Of a stretch of 21,189 nt of DNA, positions 1 to 6,755 are shown piece by piece. This DNA is from an uncultured Oscillibacter sp. (GTDB taxonomy: Bacteria; Bacillota; Clostridia; Oscillospirales; Oscillospiraceae). The notes under the pieces were generated by a model. It had not been told where the DNA came from, did no database searches, and was given only the letters and a program-made list of their open reading frames with translations. The DNA lies in contig CAJTVF010000044.1 of assembly GCA_910579435.1 (NCBI GenBank), positions 1-21,189 on the forward strand, given 5' to 3'. How positions within the stretch are numbered: position 1 is the stretch's first letter; each line of letters starts with the position of its first letter. A program made the translations under genes and the position numbers.

Positions 1-369
1 TCTATTTCCTATCTTGGTGAACTACTAGGCCTTGTTTGAAAATTGGCGGAATGCCGGATTTGGGCATATTTTTTTGCCAGGCAAGGCGATTTGACGCAGG
101 AATCCTGACGGATTTCAAGTCCAATCAACGCAGTCCTGGCGGAAAAAGATGCCCAAAGACGGCGTTTTGCCATTTTTCAAACAAGGCCTAATAAACAAAT
201 GCGTATGCGGCGTTTTCTCCTCGGCTCCGATTTCATCAGCCATGCACCAATAGGCCATGGTTTTGAAAGAGCGGAGGACTTCCCGGATTTTGTCATGGGT
301 CCAGCCGTGTTCCTCCGGGTTGTTGAAGGTCAGCTGCCACTTGCGGGAAGCGGTGTCTTTTTCGTCCAT
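1..369 (-). pseudogene. HUH-type replication initiator (Rep), interrupted after codon 60
   Basis: Rolling-circle type replication initiator that would nick an origin on a plasmid or similar element. The N-terminal 60 codons (369 down to 190) show a motif-I-like WQLTFNNP (residues 11-18) and the metal-binding HUH motif HTHLF (residues 55-59). The frame then runs directly into a palindromic element (26-190) and stops at 115, so residues 61-84 are element-derived. Removing the element with one TA copy restores frame from codon 60 into positions 25-1, reading S-S-S-P-R and then a TAG, so the gene appears decayed beyond the insertion as well. The catalytic Tyr motif, expected further downstream, is absent from the window. 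A weak AAGGCGG lies before the ATG. It follows two small genes on the same strand. The Rep assignment is from motifs; the exact family is unknown. Confidence 0.72.
26..190. mobile_element. MITE-like palindromic element with TA flanks
   Basis: The first and last 17 bases (26-42 and 174-190) are exact inverted copies beginning TAGGCCTTG. The similarity continues imperfectly inward for about 50 bp (TGGC, GCCG, TTTGGGCAT and a T-run match on both sides), and the centre is also nearly self-complementary. The whole 165 bp could fold as one long hairpin. It encodes no protein. Both ends carry TA, consistent with a TA target duplication of the kind left by IS630/Tc1-mariner-type transposases; that family link is inference. 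It sits inside the replication initiator reading frame. Confidence 0.75.
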
Positions 370-382
370 GTCGATACCGCCT

Positions 383-470
383 TGTTACAAAAAATTGTGG
401 GATGTTACATGCTGAGGGGGAGAAAAAGGCATTGCGGGGCAAGGGATTGAAGGAAATGTTACATGTTACA
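383..470. repeat. Four TGTTACA iteron-like repeats upstream of rep
   Basis: The heptamer TGTTACA occurs at 383-389, 403-409, 457-463 and 464-470, the last two in tandem. All are in the same orientation and lie between the Cys-rich gene and the rep start. The stop codon of the Cys-rich gene lies inside the tandem pair. Repeats in this place could be initiator-binding iterons or an operator; the function is inference. Confidence 0.45.
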
Positions 471-662
471 GAAGTTGCAGGGGGGTAATACTAGCCCCCC
501 CCCCCGCCGGGCTTGCGCCCGGCGGGGTTTTCTGGCATCGTGGGGAGGCGGGTTTGTGCGGTAGAGCATGCACCAATAGCGGGTCCGGCAGGTGTGACAA
601 CTGCGGGGCCCGTAGGAGGAGCAGGGATAGTCTGTTTCCAGGTGGGAGAGACCTTTTTTCAT
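459..662 (-). CDS. Small Cys-rich protein of a mobile replicon
   Basis: A 67-residue protein of unknown function. The start at 662 is chosen for a good AAAAAGGA ribosome site about 8 bases upstream. The middle carries a cysteine cluster, C-x7-C-x2-C-x5-C (CSSYGPRSCHTCRTRYWC), which looks like a small metal-binding knuckle. The basic C-terminal part (RRAQARRGGG) is encoded by the strong GC-rich hairpin at 502-527, and a further CNFC pair lies at the end. It sits between a small basic protein gene and the rep gene on the same strand, 37 bases after the first. A role in replication or its control is guilt by association only. The C-terminal part may simply be read-through of a structured DNA element, so the functional protein may end earlier. 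Confidence 0.6.
   Translation of the reverse strand: MKKGLSHLETDYPCSSYGPRSCHTCRTRYWCMLYRTNPPPHDARKPRRAQARRGGGLVLPPCNFCNM
495..531. other. C11 run plus strong GC hairpin
   Basis: A run of eleven C (495-505) overlaps a perfect 11-bp stem (502-512 with 517-527, loop TTGC), followed on the plus strand by TTTTC. It resembles an intrinsic terminator on the plus strand. No plus-strand gene precedes it, and the minus-strand Cys-rich gene reads through it. Within a rolling-circle-like cassette it could equally be an origin structure. Confidence 0.5.
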
Positions 663-699
663 GACGCACGTCCTTTTTCCAGGCTGGGGCCGAATAGCG

Positions 700-945
700 T
701 TACTTACCGGGGGCGGGCTGAAAGTCCACGGGGAAGCCACGGTTGTCGAAGTCGACAAGGTAATCCCCGGGAACGGTAATCCGGTTATAGGGAAACTGGC
801 TGGGGTCCAGGGAGATCGTGAGAGCGGCTTTGCCCTCCACGCCGCGGGCAAAGCCCAGGTAATGGATCTGGATGAAGTCATAGGGATTGTTGCTTTTCTT
901 GGACGTGCCTTTCAGGTGGGCCTTGCCAACAACGTTGATTTTCAT
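700..945 (-). CDS. Small basic protein, possible ssDNA-binding protein of a mobile replicon
   Basis: An 81-residue protein. The start at 945 (MKINVVGKAHLKG) is preferred over the longer frame from 1071 because AAAGGAGAA lies just before it and the upstream residues look non-coding. The visible pattern is a short basic N-terminus (KAHLKGTSKKS), alternating hydrophobic residues suggesting beta-strands, and the end motif VDFDNRGFPVDF. Size and position before a Cys-rich gene and a rolling-circle initiator are like those of small single-stranded-DNA-binding proteins of plasmids and filamentous phages. I recall similar small proteins beside such Rep genes in Clostridia, but the family is not named here and the function is inferred. 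It is the first gene of a three-gene minus-strand set. Confidence 0.65.
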   Translation of the reverse strand: MKINVVGKAHLKGTSKKSNNPYDFIQIHYLGFARGVEGKAALTISLDPSQFPYNRITVPGDYLVDFDNRGFPVDFQPAPGK

Positions 946-1159
946 TTCTCCTTTTTTGTTTTTGTTTTTTGAACATAGAGCGGGGCCCTTTTTACCCGGC
1001 AGCCAGCCGGCAAAACCGCCAATGAAGTCCCTACGGATATTTCTGCAAGGTTCAGGTTGAAGAAAGCTCACTATTGGGGCTTTATGGATATTTTCCGGCT
1101 GGCCGGGTGTTCGAATGTAAGTATAAACTCACGAAATATGATAAATACAGAAAATGTAG
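946..1159. other. Intergenic region between divergent mobile-element genes and the ABC operon
   Basis: No convincing gene is seen on either strand. It should contain the promoter of the minus-strand small-protein/rep genes, but no clear -35/-10 pair was found. It grows AT-rich toward 1100-1160, where the plus-strand promoter begins. Confidence 0.5.
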
Positions 1160-1187
1160 TTGACAAAATCAGGATTTTTGCTACAAT
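1160..1187 (+). promoter_or_regulatory. Sigma-A-type promoter of the DUF3798/ABC operon
   Basis: TTGACA at 1160-1165 and TACAAT at 1182-1187 are separated by 16 bases. This is a near-consensus housekeeping promoter, with transcription expected from about 1193-1196, leaving a leader of roughly 95 bases before the lipoprotein gene. Confidence 0.75.
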
Positions 1188-1198
1188 AGATAGCGTTC

Positions 1199-1248
1199 AA
1201 AAGGCGTACGCCTTTTTTTCATGGTTTGTTTTCAAACCATGAAAAGGC
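1199..1248 (+). promoter_or_regulatory. Two overlapping hairpins in the operon leader
   Basis: Hairpin 1 is AAAAGGC (1199-1205), loop GTAC, GCCTTTT (1210-1216), within a seven-T run to 1219; it looks like an intrinsic terminator only about 25 bases after the likely start. Hairpin 2 is TTTCATGGTTTG (1217-1228), loop TTTT, CAAACCATGAAA (1233-1244). A second AAAAGGC at 1242-1248 could also pair with GCCTTTT (1210-1216), so extended hairpin 2 competes with hairpin 1. The 18-bp perfect DNA palindrome 1199-1216 could alternatively be a repressor operator at the start site. Pairing is seen; regulation is inferred. Confidence 0.6.
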
Positions 1249-1289
1249 TTGGATGCGCCGGAAGACACAAAAATATTTGGAGGTTTGCA

Positions 1290-2579
1290 ATGAAGAAGTT
1301 TTTCAGCATGCTGCTGGCGCTCGTGATGCTCTTGGCACTCGCGGGCTGCGGCGGCGACAAGACCCCCGCGCAGGATCAGGGCGGCTCCTCTGACGCCGGC
1401 CAGACCCAGCAGGGAGGGGACTCCGGCGAGGCGGACGGCGCTGCCGCCAGCCTGGAGGACGGCATCGGCGACTACCACATCGGCATCGTCACCGGCTCCG
1501 TCTCCCAGTCCGAGGATGACCGCCGGGGCGCCGAGGCGTTCCAGGCCAAGTACGGCGAGGATAAGGTCACCCTGGCCATCTATCCCGACAACTTCACCGA
1601 GGAGCTGGAGACCACGATCCAGACCATCGTCAACATGTCCGACGACCCCCTGATGAAGGCCATTGTCGTCAACCAGTCTGTCCCCGGCACCACCGAGGCT
1701 TTCCGCCAGATCAAGGAGCGCCGCCCCGACATCATCTGCATCGCCGGCGAGGGCCACGAGGACCTGCCTGAGATCGGCTCCGCCGCCGACCTGGTGTGCA
1801 ACAACGACTTCGTCTCCCGCGGCTACCTGATCATCCGCACCGCTCACGAGCTGGGCGCGGACACCTTCGTTCACATTTCCTTCCCCCGCCACATGGCGTA
1901 TGAGACCATGAGCCGCCGTGTGGCCGTCATGGAGGAGGCCTGCAAGGAATTCGACATGGAGTTCGTCCTGGAGACCGCTCCCGACCCGACCTCCGACGTG
2001 GGCATCCCCGGCGCCCAGGCTTATATCCTGGAGAACGTCCCCGCCTGGGTCCAGAAATACGGCGAGAACGCCGCCTACTTCTGCACCAACGACGCCCACA
2101 CCGAGCCCCTGCTGAAGCAGCTGGTGGAATACGGCGGCTACTTCATCGAGGCTGACCTGCCCTCTCCCCTGATGGGCTATCCCGGCGCTCTGGGCCTGGA
2201 CCTCACCGAGGAGGCCGGTGACTTTGAGAAGATTCTGGCTAAGGTCGAGTCCGCTCTGGTGGAGAAGGGCGCCGCCGACCACTTCGGCACCTGGGCCTAC
2301 TCCTATGGCTACACCCTGTCCGCCGGCCTGGCCGAGCACGCCAAAAACGTCATCAACGGCGTCAGCGAAATCACGGACATGGACGCCGTGGCCGCAGCCC
2401 TGAACGTATACTCTCCCAAGGCCCAGTGGAACGGCGCGGGCTACACCAACGCCACCACCGGAGTCAAGAGCGACAACGTGTTCCTTATCTATCAGGATAC
2501 CTATATCATGGGTAATCCCGGCCGCTTTATGGGCAACGCCGACGTGGAGATTCCCGAGAAGTACTTCACGGTCAGCTGA
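1290..2579 (+). CDS. DUF3798-type substrate-binding lipoprotein
   Basis: A 429-residue extracellular lipoprotein, likely the ligand-binding component of the ABC transporter encoded next. The start is set by GGAGG 6 bases upstream. Residues 1-19 form a lipoprotein signal with lipobox LAGC and Cys20 as the lipidated residue; a Gly/Asp/Gln-rich linker follows to about residue 55. The mature part opens with HIGIVTGSVSQSEDDRRGAE and continues with alternating strand/helix segments (AIVVNQSVPG, IICIAGEG, FVHISFPRHM, YFCTND), as in a periplasmic-binding-protein fold. I recognise it as resembling family DUF3798, whose ligand is unknown to me. It is the first gene of the operon, behind a promoter and structured leader. 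A terminator-like hairpin after it would favour more lipoprotein than transporter, as is common for binding proteins. Confidence 0.82.
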   Translation: MKKFFSMLLALVMLLALAGCGGDKTPAQDQGGSSDAGQTQQGGDSGEADGAAASLEDGIGDYHIGIVTGSVSQSEDDRRGAEAFQAKYGEDKVTLAIYPDNFTEELETTIQTIVNMSDDPLMKAIVVNQSVPGTTEAFRQIKERRPDIICIAGEGHEDLPEIGSAADLVCNNDFVSRGYLIIRTAHELGADTFVHISFPRHMAYETMSRRVAVMEEACKEFDMEFVLETAPDPTSDVGIPGAQAYILENVPAWVQKYGENAAYFCTNDAHTEPLLKQLVEYGGYFIEADLPSPLMGYPGALGLDLTEEAGDFEKILAKVESALVEKGAADHFGTWAYSYGYTLSAGLAEHAKNVINGVSEITDMDAVAAALNVYSPKAQWNGAGYTNATTGVKSDNVFLIYQDTYIMGNPGRFMGNADVEIPEKYFTVS

Positions 2580-2602
2580 TCCAATTTTAGAATCGCACTG
2601 CA

Positions 2603-2640
2603 CGGGGAGGAGGACCTGTCCTCCTCCCCGCGCTGGTTTT
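2603..2640 (+). terminator. Terminator-like hairpin after the lipoprotein gene
   Basis: Perfect inverted repeat CGGGGAGGAGGAC (2603-2615) with GTCCTCCTCCCCG (2618-2630), then CGCTGG and four T at 2637-2640. The T-run is short and displaced, so partial termination or mRNA 3'-end protection is more likely than complete termination. Confidence 0.6.
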
Positions 2641-2881
2641 GACTTGACGGAGAACCTGCATTCACAACCGTTGAACGCTGTCTGGGCGGGTCTTTCCCCG
2701 GCATACCGCGTCAATTTCCCTTGAAATCCGTTCGGATTCCTGCGGAAAATGTCCCTGTCCGGCGGGGAAATCCCTCGTCCGCCAGCTTCCATCGGTTATG
2801 AATACAGGTTCTGAGGGCGGCAAAGGTCCCCGCCCGGGCGCCGCGGCGCGGCGCGCGGAACAAATGAGATAGGGTGGATGT
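2641..2881. other. Spacer between lipoprotein and ABC ATPase genes
   Basis: About 240 bases without a credible gene. Small open frames here lack ribosome sites and family character. No good promoter was found; TTGACT at 2639-2644 has no fair -10 partner. A GC palindrome (2838-2849, GCGCCGCGGCGC) lies about 30 bases before the ATPase start. Confidence 0.45.
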
Positions 2882-4471
2882 ATGACAAACAACGTGAACC
2901 CCCTGCTGCAAATGCAGAACATCAAAAAGGACTTCTTCGGCAACCAGGTCCTCACCGACATCAACTTTACGCTGGGTGAGGGCGAAGTCTTGGGCCTGTG
3001 CGGCGAGAACGGCGCGGGCAAGAGCACCTTAATGAAAATCCTGTTCGGCATGGACGTCATTCGGGAGACCGGCGGCTATAGCGGCAATATCCTGATTGAC
3101 GGCAAAAAAGTGGAATTCAGCACGCCTTTCGACGCGCTGGAGGCGGGCATCGGCATGGTGCATCAGGAATTCTCCCTGATTCCCGGCTTCACCGCTACGG
3201 AAAATATCCTCCTGAATCGGGAGCCCTGCAAAAAGAATATTGTTTCAGAGGTGTTCGGCGACCGGCTGAACACGCTGGATTATAAAGAGATGGACCGGCG
3301 GTCCGCCGCCGCCATCGAGAAGATGGGCGTCGCCATCGACGCCAAAATGGTCATCAGCGACATGCCCGTGGGCCACAAGCAGTTCACGGAGATTGCCCGG
3401 GAGCTGAGCAAGGACCAGCTGAAGCTCCTGATTCTGGACGAGCCCACCGCCGTGCTGACGGAGCGGGAGGCCGAAGCCCTGCTGGAGTCCATCCGGGGCA
3501 TGGCCTCCCGGGGCATTTCCGTCATCTTCATCACCCACCGCCTCCATGAGATCCTGGCGGTGTGCGACAAGGTGGTGGTCATGCGGGACGGCTACGTAGT
3601 CCGGGACGTCCCCGCCGCAGAGACCAGCGTGGAGGACATCACCAAGTGGATGGTGGGCCGGGACGTGCAGAGCGGCGCTGTGGGAGAGGCCCGGACCAAC
3701 GACGGGGCCCAGACCGTCATGTCCATCAAGAACCTGTGGGTGGATATGCCCGGCGAGACGGTGCGGAACGTGAGCCTGGATATCCGGGAGGGCGAAATTT
3801 TAGGCATCGGCGGCCTGGCGGGCCAGGGCAAGCTGGGGATTCCCAACGGCGTCATGGGCCTCTATGAGGCCGGCGGCAGGGTGGAGTTCAACGGCCGGGA
3901 GATTCCTCTGAACAACCCCCGGAAGTGCCTGGATTCCTCTCTGGCCTTCGTGTCGGAGGACCGGCGGGAGGTGGGCCTGCTGCTGGACGAGAGCCTGGAG
4001 TGGAACGTGGCGTTCCCCGCCATGCAGATTCAGGAGAAGTTCCTGAAGCGGCTGCTGGGCGGCCTTGTCAAGTGGCGGGACGAGAAGGGCATCCATCGGG
4101 TGACCCAGAAGTATATCGACGAGCTGCAAATCAAATGCACCAGCTCCAAGCAGAAGGCCAAGGAGCTCTCCGGCGGCAACCAGCAGAAGGTGTGCCTGGC
4201 CAAGGCCTTCGCCCTGGAGCCCAAGTTCCTCTTCGTATCCGAGCCCACCCGGGGCATCGACGTGGGCGCGAAGGCCCTGGTTCTGGAGGCGCTGAAGCAG
4301 TTCAACCGGGACAGCGGCGTCACCGTTGTGATGATTTCCTCCGAGCTGGAGGAGCTGCGGCAGACCTGTGACCGCATCGCTATCATCTCCGGCGGACAGG
4401 TGGCGGGCATCCTGCCCGCGGCGGCGTCCTCCGAAGAGTTCGGCCTGCTGATGGTCAGCAAGGTCATATAA
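2882..4471 (+). CDS. Sugar/nucleoside-type ABC transporter ATPase (two ABC domains)
   Basis: A 529-residue cytoplasmic ATPase that energises the two permeases encoded next. Domain 1: Walker A GENGAGKST (41-49), Q-loop Gln95, a degenerate signature MPVGHKQ (161-167), Walker B LLILDEP (182-188), H-loop His219. Domain 2: degenerate P-loop GLAGQGKLG (311-319), clear signature LSGGNQQK (429-436), and SEPTRGID (453-460). The layout is that of the RbsA/MglA family, where domain 2 is usually the weaker nucleotide site. In domain 2 the usual Walker B Asp before Glu-Pro-Thr is Ser453, and the H-loop His is replaced in MISSELEE; the latter is common in the family, the former is less expected. The ribosome site AGGGTGG precedes the ATG. 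The first permease follows 14 bases later. The substrate cannot be told from the sequence. Confidence 0.9.
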   Translation: MTNNVNPLLQMQNIKKDFFGNQVLTDINFTLGEGEVLGLCGENGAGKSTLMKILFGMDVIRETGGYSGNILIDGKKVEFSTPFDALEAGIGMVHQEFSLIPGFTATENILLNREPCKKNIVSEVFGDRLNTLDYKEMDRRSAAAIEKMGVAIDAKMVISDMPVGHKQFTEIARELSKDQLKLLILDEPTAVLTEREAEALLESIRGMASRGISVIFITHRLHEILAVCDKVVVMRDGYVVRDVPAAETSVEDITKWMVGRDVQSGAVGEARTNDGAQTVMSIKNLWVDMPGETVRNVSLDIREGEILGIGGLAGQGKLGIPNGVMGLYEAGGRVEFNGREIPLNNPRKCLDSSLAFVSEDRREVGLLLDESLEWNVAFPAMQIQEKFLKRLLGGLVKWRDEKGIHRVTQKYIDELQIKCTSSKQKAKELSGGNQQKVCLAKAFALEPKFLFVSEPTRGIDVGAKALVLEALKQFNRDSGVTVVMISSELEELRQTCDRIAIISGGQVAGILPAAASSEEFGLLMVSKVI

Positions 4472-4485
4472 GGAGGTGGGTCAAA

Positions 4486-5631
4486 ATGAGTGAGAAAAAA
4501 GACTATAATTATAACAGTCCATCCAAATTCAACGACGAGATGAAAACCATTCCGCCGGCGCGTTGGCCTACAAAGCTGGAAAGGGCGCAGCTGGGCTCCA
4601 TGACGGCAATGGTCTCCTCTTTCGGCCTGCCCCGGATTATCATTGCGGGCCTGCTGCTGCTGCTTTTCATTCTGACGCCCGTTGTGGGCGTGGACCTGCC
4701 CACCCAGATCACCAACATCATCAACCGCTTCAGCTGGAACGCGGTGCTGGTGCTGGCCATGGTGCCCATGATTCACTCCGGCTGCGGACTGAACTTCGGC
4801 CTGCCCCTGGCAATCATCTGCGGGCTTTTGGGCGGCACGCTGTCCATTGAGCTGGGCTTCACCGGCCCCATGAGTTTTGTGATGGCGGTGCTGATTGCCA
4901 CGCCCTTCGCGGTGCTGCTGGGTGGGGGCTACGGCCTTCTGCTGAACCGGATCAAGGGCGGCGAAATGATGATCGCCACCTATGTGGGCTTCTCCGTCAT
5001 GTCCTTTTTCTGTATGATGTGGCTGCTGCTGCCCTATTCCAGCCCCACCATGGTGTACGGCCTGTCCGGCAACGGCCTGCGGCCCACCATTTCCCTGGAC
5101 GGCTTTTATAACCAGGTGCTGGCGGGCTTCCTGCATATCAAAATCGGGAACATTGAGATTCCCGTGGGCTCCCTGCTGGTCTTCGCCCTGCTGGCCTTCC
5201 TGATGTGGGCCTTCCTCCACACTAAGACCGGCACCGCCATGACGGCGGTGGGCTCCAACGCCAACTTCGCCCGGGCGGCGGGCATCAACGTGAACCGGAC
5301 CCGGATGCTCTCCGTCATCATGTCCACCTGGCTGGGCGCCATGGGCATCCTGATGTATCAGCAGGGCTTCGGCTTCATCCAGCTCTACAACGCACCTAAC
5401 AACCTGACCCTGCCGACGGTATCCGCCATCCTGATTGGCGGCGCATCGGTAAATAAGGCCAGCATCCCCAATGTGATTATTGGAACCATTCTCTTCCAGG
5501 GCATCGTGACCATGACCCCCACGGTGATGAACTCCGCGATTCACATGGACATGAGCGAGGTCATTCGGATTATCGTCTCCCAGGGTATCATCCTTTATGC
5601 GCTGACCAGAAAGACGGAGGGTGCGAAATGA
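4486..5631 (+). CDS. ABC transporter permease 1 (RbsC-like)
   Basis: A 381-residue inner-membrane permease, one half of the transport channel. The start follows AAGGAGGTGGG. A polar N-terminal tail of about 45 residues precedes multiple hydrophobic segments, beginning IIIAGLLLLLFILTPVVGV. The family-typical cytoplasmic loop AAGINVNRTR (264-273) and the later LIGGASVNKASIP match the BPD_transp_2/RbsC family. Its last four bases overlap the next permease (ATGA, 5628-5631), so the two are translationally coupled and probably form a heterodimer. Two different permeases with one double ATPase also recalls nucleoside/BMP-type importers, so a sugar substrate should not be assumed. Confidence 0.88.
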   Translation: MSEKKDYNYNSPSKFNDEMKTIPPARWPTKLERAQLGSMTAMVSSFGLPRIIIAGLLLLLFILTPVVGVDLPTQITNIINRFSWNAVLVLAMVPMIHSGCGLNFGLPLAIICGLLGGTLSIELGFTGPMSFVMAVLIATPFAVLLGGGYGLLLNRIKGGEMMIATYVGFSVMSFFCMMWLLLPYSSPTMVYGLSGNGLRPTISLDGFYNQVLAGFLHIKIGNIEIPVGSLLVFALLAFLMWAFLHTKTGTAMTAVGSNANFARAAGINVNRTRMLSVIMSTWLGAMGILMYQQGFGFIQLYNAPNNLTLPTVSAILIGGASVNKASIPNVIIGTILFQGIVTMTPTVMNSAIHMDMSEVIRIIVSQGIILYALTRKTEGAK

Positions 5632-6755
5632 GCGAGAAAAAGAACATCCCTGCCGGAAAGAGGCTTCTGGAGCTGGCGCGGAACAATACTGTGCCCATCA
5701 TGTTCATCATCATCTGCGCCATTTTCATCCCCATGGCGGGCTTCTCTCCCAGCTATCTGCTGAATGAAATCGTCACCCGCATGGGCCGCAACCTGTTCCT
5801 GGTGCTCTGCCTGCTCTTCCCCATCATGGCGGGCATGGGCTTGAACTTCGCCATGACCCTGGGGGCCATGGGCGCGGAGATCGCCGTCATCCTGGTGGCG
5901 GACTGGCAGATCTGGGGCATCCCCGGCGTGGTGCTGGCCATGATTTTGTCCATTCCCTTCTCCGCCCTGCTGGGCTTCATCTGCGGCACCTTGCAGAATA
6001 TGGCCAAGGGACGGGAGATGATTACCAGCTATATCATCAACTTCTTCATCAACGGCTGGTATCAGCTCATCGTGCTGTATATCATGGGGTCCATTATCCC
6101 CATCATGCACACCACGATTATGCTGCCCCGGGGCTATGGCATCCGCAACACCGTGAGCCTCCTGAACATGCGCCAGTGCCTGGACGACCTGCTGGCCATC
6201 CGCCTGGGCGGCGTGAAGATTCCGGTGTTTACCTTCCTCCTTGTGGGCTTGCTGTGCCTATTCATCGTCTGGTTCCGCCGCACGAAGCTGGGCCAGGACA
6301 TGCGGGCCGTGGGCCAGGACCTGGAGGTCGCCAAGGCGGCGGGCATCAACGTGGACCGGACCCGAATCATCTCCGTGGTCATGTCCACTGTCTGCGCCGG
6401 CTTCGGCATGGTGATTTACCTCCAGAACATCGGCAACCTGCCCACCTACACCGGACACTCCCAGATCGGCATGTTCTGCATCGCGGCGCTGCTGGTGGGC
6501 GGCGCGTCGGTGGAAAAGGCCGGCATCGGCAACGCCTTCCTGGGCGTGATTCTGTTCCACCTGATGTTCATTGTGGCCCCTGGCGCGGGTAAGTTCATCA
6601 CCGGCGATTCCATGGTGGGCGAGTATTTCCGCGTGTTCCTGTCCTACGGCGTCATCACCCTGGCGCTGATTATGTATGAGGCCAAGAAGCGCATGGTGAA
6701 GAGCAAGGCGGGCCGGGAGCTGGCCGAGGCCCAGGTGAAAAAGGAGGACGCGTGA
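5628..6755 (+). CDS. ABC transporter permease 2 (RbsC-like)
   Basis: A 375-residue paralogue of the preceding permease, with the same overall order: short polar N-terminus, hydrophobic segments, then the loop GQDLEVAKAAGINVDRTR (AAGINV at 237-242) and LLVGGASVEKAGIG. The C-terminal end is charged and cytoplasmic (KKRMVKSKAG...QVKKEDA). It overlaps the first permease by 4 bases and its TGA overlaps the next ATG by one base, so the operon is tightly coupled. An AAGGAGGACG near its 3' end serves the next gene. The likely partner is permease 1; the substrate is unknown. Confidence 0.88.
   Translation: MSEKKNIPAGKRLLELARNNTVPIMFIIICAIFIPMAGFSPSYLLNEIVTRMGRNLFLVLCLLFPIMAGMGLNFAMTLGAMGAEIAVILVADWQIWGIPGVVLAMILSIPFSALLGFICGTLQNMAKGREMITSYIINFFINGWYQLIVLYIMGSIIPIMHTTIMLPRGYGIRNTVSLLNMRQCLDDLLAIRLGGVKIPVFTFLLVGLLCLFIVWFRRTKLGQDMRAVGQDLEVAKAAGINVDRTRIISVVMSTVCAGFGMVIYLQNIGNLPTYTGHSQIGMFCIAALLVGGASVEKAGIGNAFLGVILFHLMFIVAPGAGKFITGDSMVGEYFRVFLSYGVITLALIMYEAKKRMVKSKAGRELAEAQVKKEDA

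Noticed and set aside
199..450. An 83-residue plus-strand frame
   Set aside because: Antisense to the HUH-motif-bearing rep frame; no ribosome site.
1040..1289. A purine riboswitch before the ABC operon
   Set aside because: The conserved loop and junction sequences of purine riboswitches are missing; only the two hairpins described are present.
1290..2579. Classic BMP/PnrA nucleoside-binding lipoprotein
   Set aside because: The system layout is similar, but the mature start and motifs fit DUF3798 better; a nucleoside ligand is not supported.
1197..2792. A 531-residue minus-strand open frame
   Set aside because: Antisense to the lipoprotein gene; no ribosome site and no domain character.
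4030..5544. A 504-residue minus-strand open frame
   Set aside because: Antisense to the ATPase and permease 1; composition is that of a shadow frame.
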